A program made the translations under genes and the position numbers. The notes under the pieces were generated by a model. It had not been told where the DNA came from, did no database searches, and was given only the letters and a program-made list of their open reading frames with translations. DNA of 64,000 bases from Hofstenia miamia. Lineage: Eukaryota; Xenacoelomorpha; Acoela. Below are positions 1 through 12,480 of this stretch, piece by piece (position 1 is the first letter of the stretch; every line of letters begins with the position of its first letter). The stretch lies in contig SCFE01000108.1 in the NCBI GenBank assembly GCA_004352715.1, positions 671,873-735,872 of the forward strand, given 5' to 3'.

Positions 1-1947
1 ATTATACAAGAAATACTTTATAGCTATCCTACATTCAAAAAGTTACCCAAACAATATATGTATTATAAGGGGTACATTAGAAGAAATATAAAAGAACAAC
101 TTTACACAAATCATAAATTTAATTAATGAGAATTATACAAGACCAACTTTACACAAATGCAAGCAGCAATTTTTTTAGTCATTTACTTCGAATGGGAGCT
201 TCAAGCTCACATTCCGACTATCACTTGTCAACTTCAAGTTCTGTTTTGTATATATCAGTGTGTACATTACTAAGTGGCCTAAATCTAATGGCAAGTCCTA
301 CATTTTGATCTATATGCATATCTTTCTATATATACATGTATAGTACATGTTCTTAGCCATGGACTTCTGCGATTGTGACGTAACACAATAAAAAATTGAG
401 AAATATATTTGCACAGTTGAGGCGGATCATTAAGTATTTGGAGGAATCAGTCACACGAGTGTAGATAATTTCCACTTTATTTGTTTTTTGCTGTTAAATA
501 TTTCTTTGCAAATTCATTAAAGAACACGGATTTAAAATATTGAAAATGCAATATTTTATAATGCTACATACTAGTTTGCGTTATCAACTACTGAAGAGTA
601 ACAAATTTCATTTGTAATGAAAATTTGATTTGATCAGCATAATTGTAAATTATTATAATTAATATTTGTTCGCTAGGTGGCAGATCTATCCAGGAATGTC
701 ATTAATGTTCTATAAGAAACTGATAATACTTTTTTAAAATTGAAATCAAGCTTTAAGGCAATGCATATATTATATACAATAATATAATAATTTCTCTGTA
801 AAATTGTGAAATTTTAAGATTCTTAAAACTGTTTTGTTGGTTATAATTCGCAAATGAATGGATATCATTGGCCATTGATCCCATTAATGGACCATCGGGT
901 ATCCGACAATGCTAGCTATTTGAGTTTTCTGCATTTTCAACACTCAAATTTTATTATATTTTATAATTATTTCATTATATTTTATATTTATGCAGAAAAG
1001 CAAAGAAGTTCAGTGAAATTAATTAAAAAAATAAAGTATAATAGTCCGGCACTGTTTTTAAATAGACCCCATTATTGAAAGAAATCTCTTCCTGCAACTA
1101 GGATTGATTAAACAGCATTTAGTCGATTAAATTCCAAAGAAGGAATATCTACTCTTAACCCCATTTTCAAAACGAGTACTCTATTTTACAGAATTTGAAC
1201 ATTTTCTTTCACATCAATTCTATGGTATTACACTTTAATTTTAAAGACACTTCTGATTTTTTTGAATTACTGTTTAAATATTGGCACATTATATTAGGTA
1301 ATATTAAATCAGTTACTAAAAGATTAAATTTCAAGGATGAATGTTCAGATGTCATATTGTTCCAATCAATTGTAAACATATTTCTTCAAGAATTAATTAC
1401 GGGCGAGAGACTTCAAATCAGACATTTCATTCATTTGTAGTTACTTCATCAGTTCTTCTTGTTTTAATTCAGAATTTGCTTGATGAAATGAAGTTTCAAT
1501 TTGTTTTAACTTGATTTTATTCTTCAGTTTTTTTGGATCCTATAGACGAATTAATGGGCATACTATTATATCAATGTTAAAATGGTACTTGCCTCAGAAA
1601 ATTTTTTGCCTAACTTCGCATACACAATACAATCACTTGAATAAATTTATATCATCGTCTAAATAGACTTTCCGCTGATTGTAGAAGTTCAACTAAATTT
1701 ACTAGATTATCAAATATTTATTTATTATTAATAAAGTTAGTGCTTTCTACAATATAGAGAAAAAGTGTACAAAAAGCCACTATTAAGTACTAACTGAATT
1801 GTTTCTATTTCTTTGTTTCAGAGGTAAAGATAGTGATATTTCTTGGTTACTATAATAGTTCTTTTTAGTTTCGAAAAATATTTTCTATGGATTGTTAAAT
1901 AAGTTCTTAGGCATTAATTTTAGATTGATAATAGAAGAATGATGTAC
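1..1947. other. intergenic, no gene recognised
   Basis: AT-rich sequence with only short open frames (for example 126-308, 854-1078 and 1195-1440) that show no recognisable motif, no paired splice sites and strong compositional bias. A 16-base phrase close to 'aactttacacaaat' occurs twice near 100 and 150. I see no RNA gene or clear mobile element here. Confidence 0.6.
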
Positions 1948-2238
1948 TTAGTTATTTGTATTTATTGAACTAATTTTTTGACTGGTAAGATAATTCTTTG
2001 TTGGAGCATTCTTGATAAAATTAGTCACTTTCTTTTTAAGCAATTGAAACTTTTTTTCAGATCGAATATCTTTGTCCAATTTATTCCATAATTTTACTGC
2101 AATATTTATCAATGAATTCATAATTTTGCTTCTAAATTTCTTGCATTGATATGTACCACATCTAATATTATATTTTAGGGAGATGTTATCTTTCATTTTA
2201 TAAAATATTTCCAAGATTTTTTTGCGGCATGATATCAT
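1948..2238 (-). mobile_element. LINE 3' end remnant (RT C-terminal tail)
   Basis: A 96-residue frame ends in a tail typical of the C-terminus of non-LTR retrotransposon polymerases. It has a 'LWNKLDKDIRSEKKF' block followed by a basic helix. The same arrangement ('SLWNKLDYSTRSENFF') closes the longer LINE frame at 9003-10199, so the two belong to related families. The RT core is absent, so this is a 5'-truncated copy. Similarity is judged by eye. Confidence 0.6.
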
Positions 2239-2493
2239 CTGGATATAATAACATATAATTTTTTGCCAATTTTCTTTTAATTCGATTATTATTGCTATGG
2301 ATAATTTTGTTCATCCAATTGAAAATCTTTTAGAATTTTCACATAGATTTGTTAGCAAGTAACAAGAATATGTATATTTTGATAGTTTTGTGGGAAACTA
2401 AACGGTTTGAAAATTATTTATAGCATAACATCAAGAGAACATATACAATCTAAATATCAATGAAACAAAGAAAACGCAATAAGAAAAAATAAT

Positions 2494-2876
2494 CATCTTT
2501 AAATGAAATTATAGGAATTGGATCTGATGGCGAATATTTTTCAATCAACAATTCAGAAGATGTTCAGCAATCCAATTCACACACAACTCTCACACAGCAG
2601 CTTTCATTGCTATCATTAAATACTAACATTTGTAGCATATGTCTGCATGCTTCTGATTTATGTAAACGTTCAGGACTTGTCAAACATCATATTGTCAATG
2701 GTTCCAAATGTGAAGGTTCAGGGCTACCACCTCGTTCACCTGGAATAACGCCTGTATTTCCCTCACTTTCTGATATTGAAATGTTTTCGATTCCAACCAG
2801 AAAGATCGTTCCAATCAGCTGCCGTAATCTCTGGGCTAAAGCTGTGAATCACTCTTTTAGTAAGGTTAAGCGGGAA
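2494..2876 (+). pseudogene. N-terminal part of an unusual RT-family element, cut by gap
   Basis: The open frame runs into the N gap. It begins with a Ser/Gln-rich stretch, then a Cys/His cluster (CSIC...C...HH...C) resembling a zinc-binding module. It then has a block around 'IPTRKIVPISCRNLWAKA' that resembles the region ahead of the RT domain in the family represented at 28.9-30.4 kb. The rest is lost in the gap. The family assignment is an inference from remembered family layout; the Cys/His pattern is directly visible. Confidence 0.4.
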
Positions 2877-3876
2877 NNNNNNNNNNNNNNNNNNNNNNNN
2901 NNNNNNNNNNNNNNNNNNNNNNNNNNNNNNNNNNNNNNNNNNNNNNNNNNNNNNNNNNNNNNNNNNNNNNNNNNNNNNNNNNNNNNNNNNNNNNNNNNNN
3001 NNNNNNNNNNNNNNNNNNNNNNNNNNNNNNNNNNNNNNNNNNNNNNNNNNNNNNNNNNNNNNNNNNNNNNNNNNNNNNNNNNNNNNNNNNNNNNNNNNNN
3101 NNNNNNNNNNNNNNNNNNNNNNNNNNNNNNNNNNNNNNNNNNNNNNNNNNNNNNNNNNNNNNNNNNNNNNNNNNNNNNNNNNNNNNNNNNNNNNNNNNNN
3201 NNNNNNNNNNNNNNNNNNNNNNNNNNNNNNNNNNNNNNNNNNNNNNNNNNNNNNNNNNNNNNNNNNNNNNNNNNNNNNNNNNNNNNNNNNNNNNNNNNNN
3301 NNNNNNNNNNNNNNNNNNNNNNNNNNNNNNNNNNNNNNNNNNNNNNNNNNNNNNNNNNNNNNNNNNNNNNNNNNNNNNNNNNNNNNNNNNNNNNNNNNNN
3401 NNNNNNNNNNNNNNNNNNNNNNNNNNNNNNNNNNNNNNNNNNNNNNNNNNNNNNNNNNNNNNNNNNNNNNNNNNNNNNNNNNNNNNNNNNNNNNNNNNNN
3501 NNNNNNNNNNNNNNNNNNNNNNNNNNNNNNNNNNNNNNNNNNNNNNNNNNNNNNNNNNNNNNNNNNNNNNNNNNNNNNNNNNNNNNNNNNNNNNNNNNNN
3601 NNNNNNNNNNNNNNNNNNNNNNNNNNNNNNNNNNNNNNNNNNNNNNNNNNNNNNNNNNNNNNNNNNNNNNNNNNNNNNNNNNNNNNNNNNNNNNNNNNNN
3701 NNNNNNNNNNNNNNNNNNNNNNNNNNNNNNNNNNNNNNNNNNNNNNNNNNNNNNNNNNNNNNNNNNNNNNNNNNNNNNNNNNNNNNNNNNNNNNNNNNNN
3801 NNNNNNNNNNNNNNNNNNNNNNNNNNNNNNNNNNNNNNNNNNNNNNNNNNNNNNNNNNNNNNNNNNNNNNNNNNNN
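2877..3876. other. scaffold gap of exactly 1000 N
   Basis: One thousand consecutive N. The round length suggests a nominal scaffolding join of unknown true size. Open frames that cross it are artefacts. Confidence 0.98.
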
Positions 3877-3974
3877 ATAAATTGCTTGAAATGTTAACAA
3901 TTAGCATCTATAAATGATAGAAAACATTTTAAAATTTCATTCAATTATATGTTAACATACAATCTTCTAGTAAA

Positions 3975-4777
3975 ATGAACTCAACCAACAATCCTCAACA
4001 CTTAGTTTCTGGGTGGAATGCTCAATTTGAACAAATCAACCAAGAGAATATGTACAAGGATCCCCATGACATTCCCTTTAATCCTGAATTGTAAGTATTT
4101 GTTTTTTACTTACATTATTAATTTGCATTTTTTTCAATGTGTTGAGACATGTGTTTAGATTAAACATTTCGTCTGATGACGACAACACTTTTGTGCCTTC
4201 TCCTCCCATGGAGTTTGAGCCTTGGTCCCAGGATTTTGAGAGTAAATTTGACTGTATGTTGGCTAGGTACGAGCCTGACACAAGTCTTCAGCTGAGGTCT
4301 GGTCAACATATAAATCCATCCAATTCCATGTGAGTACATTTTGTTTGTAATTATTATTTACTATATTTTTAAAATTATTTTTTAAGTGTTTTTAAGATGG
4401 GAAAAAAAATTGTGTATATACTAATACATGTTTTTTATTTTTGAATATTTTTAAGCATTATTAATTTAAAATCATGCTTCAATAAATTATTTAAAACAAT
4501 ATTATTTCATACTGGTTGCTTACAATGCAAAATTGTAATATTTTTGAAATGTTTGTACTTATCTTTTCCCATTTGAATGATGCATGTTATTACTGATGTT
4601 AAACAATTGTATTTTAAAAAAAATAACATGATTGAGATATGTAATTGCCCTCCTTCCGAAATTAATTATATTTAGTCCCACAACTCCTGCTCCATTTCAA
4701 TGCGCCTACTGCAAATATACCAACCCCAAGTCCCTTGCACTTCAAAAGCATGTAAATAATAGACATAAAAAAAACAG
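3975..4777 (+). CDS. three-exon C2H2 zinc-finger leader upstream of a Maverick-type polymerase
   Basis: Three exons join in phase: 3975-4090 (ATG start, donor gtaagt, phase 2), 4159-4329 (acceptor gtttag, donor gtgagt) and 4676 to about 4777 (acceptor atttag). Exons 1-2 encode an acidic, Pro-rich segment without a known domain. Exon 3 encodes one C2H2 finger (CAYC...H-V-N-N-R-H). The frame then reaches an A8 tract at 4767-4774 and stops soon after. The polymerase frame starting at 4786 lies in another phase. Maverick-type PolB proteins commonly begin with such a finger, so this is probably their N-terminal part, split by a one-base frame difference at the homopolymer. It could instead be an independent small gene. 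Splice sites are inferred from consensus only. Confidence 0.55.
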
Positions 4778-4785
4778 GTGCATCT

Positions 4786-7369
4786 ATGATTGATATTTAT
4801 GCACTATTTTCTTTGGCATACCCATCAATTACAAAAATTATTAAGGATGATATCTCCAAGCATTTCTCTGCCAAGGTTTATTTGATGGCTGAAGTTGAAT
4901 TGGCAAGAATTGAGGGTAATGAAGAAAGACATGTCACCAGCAAACCATCTTTTGTGTTCTGTACAGGTCTATGTGAGGCAAAATTTTCTTGTATGGTAAA
5001 TGAGCTTGCAAACTACATTTCCATGTATGCACACAATGGCTTAGGGTGGGTTGTTAAAAATATTAATAATATAGGGTTGCAAATAGCAAAATATCATCCA
5101 ACCTGTGCTGGCACATTTATCCCACTACCAGATTGTTTGAAGCACAACAGTTTCCTGGTAAATCCAAAAAGTGGACAATGGAATAATTGTTTTTTGTATG
5201 CAGTTTTGGCATGTCTACACCCTGAAATTAAAGCTAGATGTCAAGTAAATCATCTGAACAAGTTTATGAATACACTGAATTATAATGGTCTGACATTCCA
5301 CCTGTCTATAAATGATGTCTGCATTTTTGAGGATCTCAATGAAATCATTGTGAATGTTTATGCATTAAATGGCGATCAAACCATTGTACCAGCCTACATG
5401 TCAGAACAAAACTATGAAAAAACTGCACATTTTGATGATAATTGAAAAAGAAGGAACTAGTCACTATGTAGCCATAACAAATTTGAATGCATGTTTGAAA
5501 TTTTTAAAAAATACATCTGATGGTATGCAGTGTCCTAAATGTTTATCTGGTTTTAAGACAGGAGAATTTGGCAAAGCACTAGAAAAAATGCAATGGATCT
5601 CCAGAATCAGAAATTACATTTCCCAATCAATTAGAGAAAATTAAATTTAATAATTATGGAGCAAAGAATTATGCACCAATAATGGCTACTTTTGATATTG
5701 AAATAATCTCAGTAAAAGAGCATGGACCCACACCAAATCCTTCAAGCAGTTATACAATGCAGTAAGTAAAGCAGAAACCTTCAGGCATATGCATTGCAAC
5801 AATGACAGAAAAGAAGCTGCTCTCTTCCAAAATTTTTTTGGGAAAAGAATGCATGCTGAATGCATGGGACCACCTTAGAAAAATTGCCCATGAGTCATTT
5901 GAGGCTAAGCAGAAGAATCATGCACTTCAAATAAGTAAAGATGAATGTACCAAAATGCTAGCAAATGCAACTACCTGTGTTTTTTGTGAAAAAATGTTTG
6001 AAACAACATCAAAAAAAGTTATTAATCATTGTCACTATAGTTGTAAAATTAGAGCATTGCCCATAGTGATTGTAATTTGTTGCATAGATCACCCAATTTC
6101 ACCCCCATATTTGTACATAATACCTTCCATTATGATTTCCATATTTTGTTGAAATCTTTGAAATTGAGGGAAGGTAAAAAACTAAACTGTATTCCCTGCA
6201 CTAGTGAAAACATGTTGTCACTTAGTTTGTCAATTCCTGTCTCAACTTATGTAGATAAAAATAATATTACAAAAAGAATTTATGAAGAGCTGTGATTTCT
6301 AGACTCTTTTTGTTTTATCTCAGACAGTCTATCCAACTTGACAAGAAATATTGGCAGTCATAATTATAAATTTTTAAAGGCAGGTATGAATGATCAAAAA
6401 GCAGAAGCATTTACTGCAGGCAAAGGTATATTCTGCTTTGATTATTTTGATAGTTTTGAAAAGTTTAATGACACACAGCTTCCAGATTTGGTGCACTTCT
6501 ATAACACAAAAGGAGTAGGACTTTGAGCATGAACATACATGGGTAAAAGAAGGCTGTCAGACACTCAAAGACTACCATGATAATTATTTGATGGTGGACA
6601 CACTTTTTCTTGCTGATGTCATTAGAGAATTTAGACTGGAAAGTATGGAAACCTACAAGTTTGACCCTGTGCATTTCTTTACAGCCTCCAATTACAGTTG
6701 GACTACAATGCTAAAATATGCACAGACATAATTGGCTCCCATTGCCAATCTTGATCAACTAGAATTTATTGAATCTGGGATTAGAGGAGGCATGTGTGGG
6801 GTGTTTTCAGATCATTGTTTTAAAGCAAACAACCCCATGGTGGAGGACTATGATAGTGGGAAAGAGTCCATATATTCTCTTTTTTTGGACATGAATTCAC
6901 TGTATGGAGCTTCCATGTGTGAGTTTTTACCCACTGGAGGCCTACACTCAACAGATGAGAGTCTAGAAAATATACTTGCAACACCATTAGAAGCAGATAG
7001 AGGCTTCCTGGTAATGGTTGACCTTCATTATCCCTATCATCTACATGAAGAACACTTTGATTATCCATTGGCACCACATAAAATGTGTGTAGGTGATGAG
7101 CTACTGTCACCATACCAAAGACATATAAAATCTGCATTAAATTTAAAGACAGGAAAAGGGTTAAGGTTAAGGTGATTTGCAGTCACAATCATGACATTTC
7201 AGTGGAGAGAATCAATAAGATTGTGCTAACTCCATACAATGATAAAAGATATCAGTTGGATCATTACCAAAGTTTGCCATATGGTCATAAAGGTAGAAAT
7301 TACATTTACATGTATTTTACTAATTTTTCATTTAGATATTCCACAATCAATGTCAAAATGTGCTATTGA
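4786..7369 (+). pseudogene. Maverick/Polinton-type protein-primed family B DNA polymerase, broken
   Basis: Successive frames (4786-5445, 5369-5644, 5802-6152, 6077-6295, 6338-6526, 6732-7175, 7172-7369) carry parts of one polymerase, in order. They comprise an N-terminal module with 'GSGW-like' GLGWVV and 'FIPLP' blocks, a module ending in HYVAI, a Cys pair (CPKC), and an exonuclease-like 'TFDIEIISV'. A CxxC...HCHY zinc-like block, an Exo II-like region and 'DSFEKF' follow, then a palm motif A 'FLDMNSLYGASM'. At least six stops or frame changes interrupt it. Motif B and the DTD motif C are absent, so the copy is 3'-truncated and cannot be active. The family is known from Maverick elements and related endogenised viruses. 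No integrase, protease or capsid gene is seen here, so only the polymerase remains. Confidence 0.8.
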
Positions 7370-7371
7370 AA

Positions 7372-7557
7372 ATGCCTCCATAAACGTAAAAAGTCCTCAT
7401 TTAGGTGTGAAAAAATTTATTGTACATGTTTTAATAAGCATTGTTTAGACTTAATATCAATTGATGTACCATCTACAAGTGCAAAGAGACCTTGTTTAGG
7501 TATACAAAATTTAATTTGTACACGTTTTAATAATTTGTTTAGACATGTAAAATGATT
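7372..7557 (+). repeat. degenerate direct repeat, two units of about 94 bp
   Basis: Two related units start near 7388 and 7482. They share a core of 'TTTAGGT' followed by an AT-rich stretch, then 'GTACA.GTTTTAATAA' and 'TTGTTTAGAC'. One frame across them is Cys- and Lys-rich (C..KRKKSSFRC, IYCTCFNKHC) and could be the end of a transposase. I cannot assign it. Confidence 0.4.
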
Positions 7558-8817
7558 TCTGTAGTTGATTTGAATTTTGTAATGGAAAAATTTGTTTTAA
7601 CTTAACAATATTTTCTCTGCTTACATTTTATTGTTGATGATGTTCTTTTACCACTTCCCCACAAGAATGTTTTTCTATCCACGTCTTTGCAATGTCAAAA
7701 AGGGTATAAACAATTTTGTTATTTGTATATTTATATCTGTTTAGATTCATTCTTTAAAGAAGAAAAACATTGCTCCCACAAAAAACCTCTGCTGTTTGGT
7801 TTGCATGATAATTAATCTATATATTGTAATTAATAATTTTAGATTGTTTGATTAAAAATCTGCTATATGCCTCTAATCAATGATTGAAAAAAAGAATCCA
7901 TATTCCTTCACGTCCTTACAATAATAGTAGTATTAGTAATTAATTTGTTTTATTAATGATTTATTTTAGATTCAACTGTTTATACATTTACATTTTGATA
8001 TTTGAAAAGCCTCTGTATTCTTTCAAGTCCTCACAATAGACTGCAAACAAACGTGTTTATTTTTGCTGTCTGTGAAACAGGTATTTTTCTCAATAAACAC
8101 ATAAGATTGAAGATTAACATTATCTCTGTAATCACAATACACTGCGCGTTGGTTTGATTTTGTCTGCATATCAAGTGAAGCCTCATTGATTTATTACCTT
8201 GTCTCACACAACAATCCACTTGAGGATGTGTTTCGTCTGTTACGTCATGCTTGAAAAACAATTGATTTGGTTTGTGTAATTATAAAAGTACCACCACAAC
8301 TGATTTGTTTAGAGTATGCATTGTTTTATTTCCTTCCAACTTAATCTCAAATAAATTACACAGTTTTGAATCTTTTGTTTAAAATTTTACGTTATCAATT
8401 TATATAATTTATTGCACTTGGAAAATAGACTTTTGAATAAAAATTTCACACACATTTCAATAAAGACAGTAATGTTTATTTTAGATGGACTAACACCGTT
8501 TTTGTAAATACACTATGATGACAGTTTGTATATATGTTTCATCTTAAATATAAACGTCGTTTGTTTTGTTGCACATTTAATTGTTAATCATTATGTGTTT
8601 TTGACTGTGAACGTCATTTTAATAATGACTTGTTTATTAACCATTGATTTAGACTCTATCTATGAAAATCATGATGCACCAATACACTTTGCAGAACAAT
8701 GCTGTGGAAGAAATACAAAATTATTTGGTAAGCATTTATAATAATAATACATATTGTTTTTCACTGTTACATCAGATTGTTTTCCATTATTTCTGTTAGT
8801 TGTGTATGTAAAGATTA
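7558..8817. other. AT-rich stretch with one exon-like segment
   Basis: Mostly structureless AT-rich DNA. At about 8653-8728 (+) a short open segment lies between a 'tttag' acceptor and a 'gtaagc' donor. It encodes a Cys pair (EQCCGRN) but no recognisable domain and has no partner exon that I could find. Nothing else is supported. Confidence 0.3.
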
Positions 8818-10560
8818 AAACAATAATAACAATAACAATAACAACAACATATATTTCTCATGTACATATACATGTATTAAGTTTACAAAATTATTAAGAA
8901 CAAAAATAATGCAACTTTCTTCATATGAGCTTAGTTATGTCAGTAAGTGTTTGTTTCTTGGTTACGTTTACAAATTACATATAATTTAAAAAATATTTTT
9001 ACTTATTGATCTTGAATTGCACATCTTATTCTATAATTAGTCAGATAATTGATATTTTGTTGTGTAATCATGTTTTTCAACTTCTTCTTAAATATTGTAA
9101 AAAAATTTTCACTTCTTGTACTGTAATCCAGTTTGTTCCATAGTGATATTGAATAATTTAGGAATCCGTTCTTCATTACTTTTCTATTATACTTAGTTTT
9201 ACCAAATGTAATTGTTCTTTGATTTAAATGATTAGAAATGTTCGATTTTCTTTTCCAAAATATCGATAAACATCTAATATTTTGAAGAGCTTCTAATGAT
9301 CTTAGATGATATTTACACATTATTTCTTTTTTATTTTTGTTGCTAATTATGTTTATTCCCCATTTAAATACTTTCTTTAATTTCGATTTTGCCTTTTTAT
9401 TTAAGTTCGTTAATAAACAAGATGAGTACAAGAAATGGGATAAAACAAGTGATCGAAAGAGTATTACCTTCCATTCTATTGGTATAAACTTTCGAATTTT
9501 TTGAATTGATCTTATACCATACGCCATTTTCTTTATGATGTTGTTTGCCTCTTCTTCAAAATTCAATTTATTATCAATTACTACTCCCAAATATTTCATT
9601 TTTGGTGATTCGTGAATGATGTTGTTACATATCTTAATACTTTCTAATGTTGATTCATTTCTTCTATTCTTAATTACCATAAATATAGTTTTTTCAATAT
9701 TTAGTTTTAACAAATTATTATTAAAGAATGATTGCAATTTTTCAACATTTTCCTGTAAATTTAAAATATCATTACAATAAATAAGAGTATCATCAGCAAA
9801 TTGTACATGATTACTATTAATGTGCTGATCCATATCATTTAAATATAACTTAAATAGTAATGGACCCAGGACTGATCCTTGTGGTGCTCCATGGTTTATT
9901 TCTAATGAATTTGATATTTCTTCGTTGAGTTTCACATACTGATATCTATTACTTAAGTAACTATTTAATAATTCTATTAATGAATCACTAAAATTATAAA
10001 TCTGCTTTAACTTTTCCAATAAAATAGAATGGTTTATTGAATTAAATGCCTTTGAAATATCTAATGATGCTATATATATTTTTTCATTCCTATCTAGTTT
10101 TGATCTCCAGTCTTCAACAGCATAAAGTAAGGCATCATTTGTAGAGGTATCTTTTTGAAATCCAAACTGATGTTTTGATATTAATTCATTTTGTTCCACA
10201 TATAGGTTAATTTGGTTGAATAATAATTTTTCAAATATTTTATTAATTATTGTTAATACTGAAATTGGTCGGTAATTTTCTGCAAGATCTTTTCTTCCCT
10301 TTTATATATTGGTGTAACTTTAGCAATTTTTAAGTAATCAGGGTAAGTTGATTCTGCCAAGCATTGATTAAATAAGTCACACAAAGGTCTCAATAAAATA
10401 CATAAGGCACCTTTCAATAACCAAGGAGGAAATTCACAATGACCTTTCGCTATGTTCCAATTAATTTTCTTTGTTGCTTAGTAAAATTCTACTAATGTAA
10501 TAAATCTTGGTTTATAGGTATCATCATGTTTTCTAATATTGCGATGCTTATGATATAAAT
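8818..10560 (-). mobile_element. non-LTR retrotransposon (LINE) with near-intact RT
   Basis: The main frame (10199-9003, 398 codons) holds most of a non-LTR reverse transcriptase. It has palm motif A in 'IASLDISKAFNSINH', motif B 'GAPQGSVLGP', the catalytic 'FADDTLIY' and thumb blocks ('KYLGVVID'). It ends with the basic tail 'LWNKLDYSTRSENFF'. Upstream sequence to about 10500 continues the fingers ('LAENYRPISVL', 'KVTPIYK') but in a different frame, so at least one frameshift separates them. No endonuclease domain is seen, so the copy is 5'-truncated. Downstream, a (TTATTG)-like simple repeat at 8818-8849 is probably the element's 3' tail. CR1/Jockey-like affinity is likely; the exact clade is not determinable by eye. 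Confidence 0.85.
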
Positions 10561-11404
10561 GTTTAAACTGCTATCAATATTTTAATTTCTGTTTTTATTG
10601 TACTAATTGAACGTATTAGCGTCGTCAACTAACATTATTAAAAGAAGAACGTCTATCTTGGGACATTCCTGTGTATCTTTCTCAACCATCCAACAATGAA
10701 GTCATGACGAATATGATCAATGTGTAGATTAAATTCGCTATATGAACTTTCATCATTTATTAGTGCGTTTTTTATTTTCTTTGTAAATATATTTTTTATA
10801 AATGTTTGTTTTCTCTGTATGGTGAGAGTATGTGTCTGTGAAAGCATGTATTTGTTTTAAAAATTATTTTTAGTTAGGAATTTTTATCGATTAAAAGAGT
10901 TTTTATTTTTTGCAATTGACATGTGGATCGTCTGTGAAACGTATTTATTTTCCTCAATGTTTGAAAATATTTTTTGTTTGAAAATTCTTATTAATTATGA
11001 CTTTTACCAAAGAAATTTAGCAATAAATTATAATTCCAAAAACGTGAATTTCAATGATCTTTGACAATTATTTATATTTATGTAATATTTATAAAAAAAA
11101 TTGGTTACATTTTAAACAATAGACTACAAGCAAATGTGTTTGCCAACAAATATTACAACAAAACAGAATATGTTCCAATGACATCAGAGATACACAGACG
11201 GCCAAAGTACACAATTACATCATATCTATGCCCGCCAAGGTCAAAGGTCAATTTGTGTAACGAAATACGCCCCACTTCTTAGTGCTGCAATTCATGTCTA
11301 ATCTGTGAAATCTGGAACACAAACTCATTTAAGAGTGTTATCCTCAGCATCTCAACCATTTTACAAGTTTTTCAGGATCAATCACCCAAAAAATAATCAT
11401 TGCA
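10561..11404. other. no gene recognised
   Basis: Contains two small frames (10653-10847 minus, 11061-11282 plus) without recognisable motifs. A phrase close to 'GTCTGTGAAAC' is shared with the 8.0-8.1 kb region, hinting at an old dispersed repeat. Confidence 0.4.
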
Positions 11405-12013
11405 ATGTTAATTTTATATGTATTGATTTTCGTTCATTTAAAAAAATTTTATATTCGTGACACTTTTGCACATTTCTTGAAAGATGTATGCTATGATGTT
11501 CAAGTCGAACCTAAACTTCAACCTGTTGATAATTTACAATTCTCAAAACTTGCAACCTCAACAGACGAAGAGGCTCGGCTAGATATCAAAGTAAATGGCC
11601 TTTCGGGAACATCTTTTGAAAGAACATTTTTTGATGTGAAGGTTTTCAACCCCCTCTCAAAGAGTTGCCCAAAAAAGATAAAAGATGCATATGGATATCA
11701 CGAGGGGCTCAAAAAGTCAAAATATGAAGAACGAATCATCAATGTTGAGCATAGCTCCTTCACTGCCTTGATATTTGCGACGACTGGAGGATGCAGCCGC
11801 TCAACTCATAAGACCATTAAGCAAATTGCTCTGAAAGTAGCTGAGAAGAGGAAGGAGTCCTACTCAGATGTAATCAGGCATCTCAGAACTGAAATCAGCT
11901 TTGCACTTCTGAGAAGCACAATATTGTGTCTGCGTGGTTCGAGAGCACTCAAAGAAAGCATTCCAATCGAAAACTCCATTGCTGCCGTATGCGCCGAAAC
12001 GAGAATTATATAA
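11405..12013 (+). pseudogene. C-terminal nuclease-like domain of an unusual RT-family element
   Basis: An uninterrupted 202-codon frame. After a hydrophobic start it reads as the C-terminal region of the RT family seen at 28.9-30.4 kb. It has 'EARLDIKVNGL', then 'FFDVKVFNPL', then 'VEHSSFTALIF' and a closing 'ISFALLRSTILCLRGSR'. The closing block recurs at 30.1-30.2 kb, and the first block recurs at 36.2 kb. The spacing of D (ARLD) and D-x-K (FDVK) resembles a PD-(D/E)xK nuclease core; that is inference. The RT part is missing and the ATG at 11405 lies in non-homologous sequence, so this is probably a 5'-truncated element fragment, not a gene. The long open frame in such AT-rich DNA suggests a young copy. 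Confidence 0.6.
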
Positions 12014-12480
12014 CATAAATCGTTAGCAAATTAACATATGCACCAACTGTATTTACGGAGCAACGTTTGAAAAATATTGAATAGTGTATCAACAATCAGT
12101 GATGTTATTAAACTTAAAGTAAGAAACAAATTCTTAAAAATTATAAATAATCCTAATCACTGTTTAAGTGAGATGCTAACTAATATGAAAAAAATTAAAA
12201 GCGAATGAATAAAAAGCTATCGCTCATCTTTTTGTAGATTTGTTAATTATTGTAATATTGATTTTGTAAATATAAGTTTATATTGTAAATATTTTATATT
12301 TGGTGATTCCTAAATATTCTATTTTGTAATGTTAATTTCTTAAAATATATTGGTTTTTATAATAAATTAAGACCATTTGCAAATAAAATGGGCTATAAAT
12401 ATAGCAGTTAATCATTTATAAAACATAAATACAGAAATCAAGAAATTAACAAAATCTTTTCTAAATCCACAATGCATTAT
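12014..12480. other. AT-rich spacer, no gene
   Basis: Very AT-rich sequence with no usable open frame. It contains stretches such as 'tttgtaaatataagtttatattgtaaatatttt' in shortened repeats. Nothing else is supported. Confidence 0.5.

Noticed and set aside
2607-3917. 436-codon open frame across the first N gap, and its minus-strand counterparts
   Set aside because: About 333 codons are N. Only the first 90 or so residues are real sequence.
6820-7137. 105-codon minus-strand frame
   Set aside because: Shadow of the polymerase motif A region on the plus strand.
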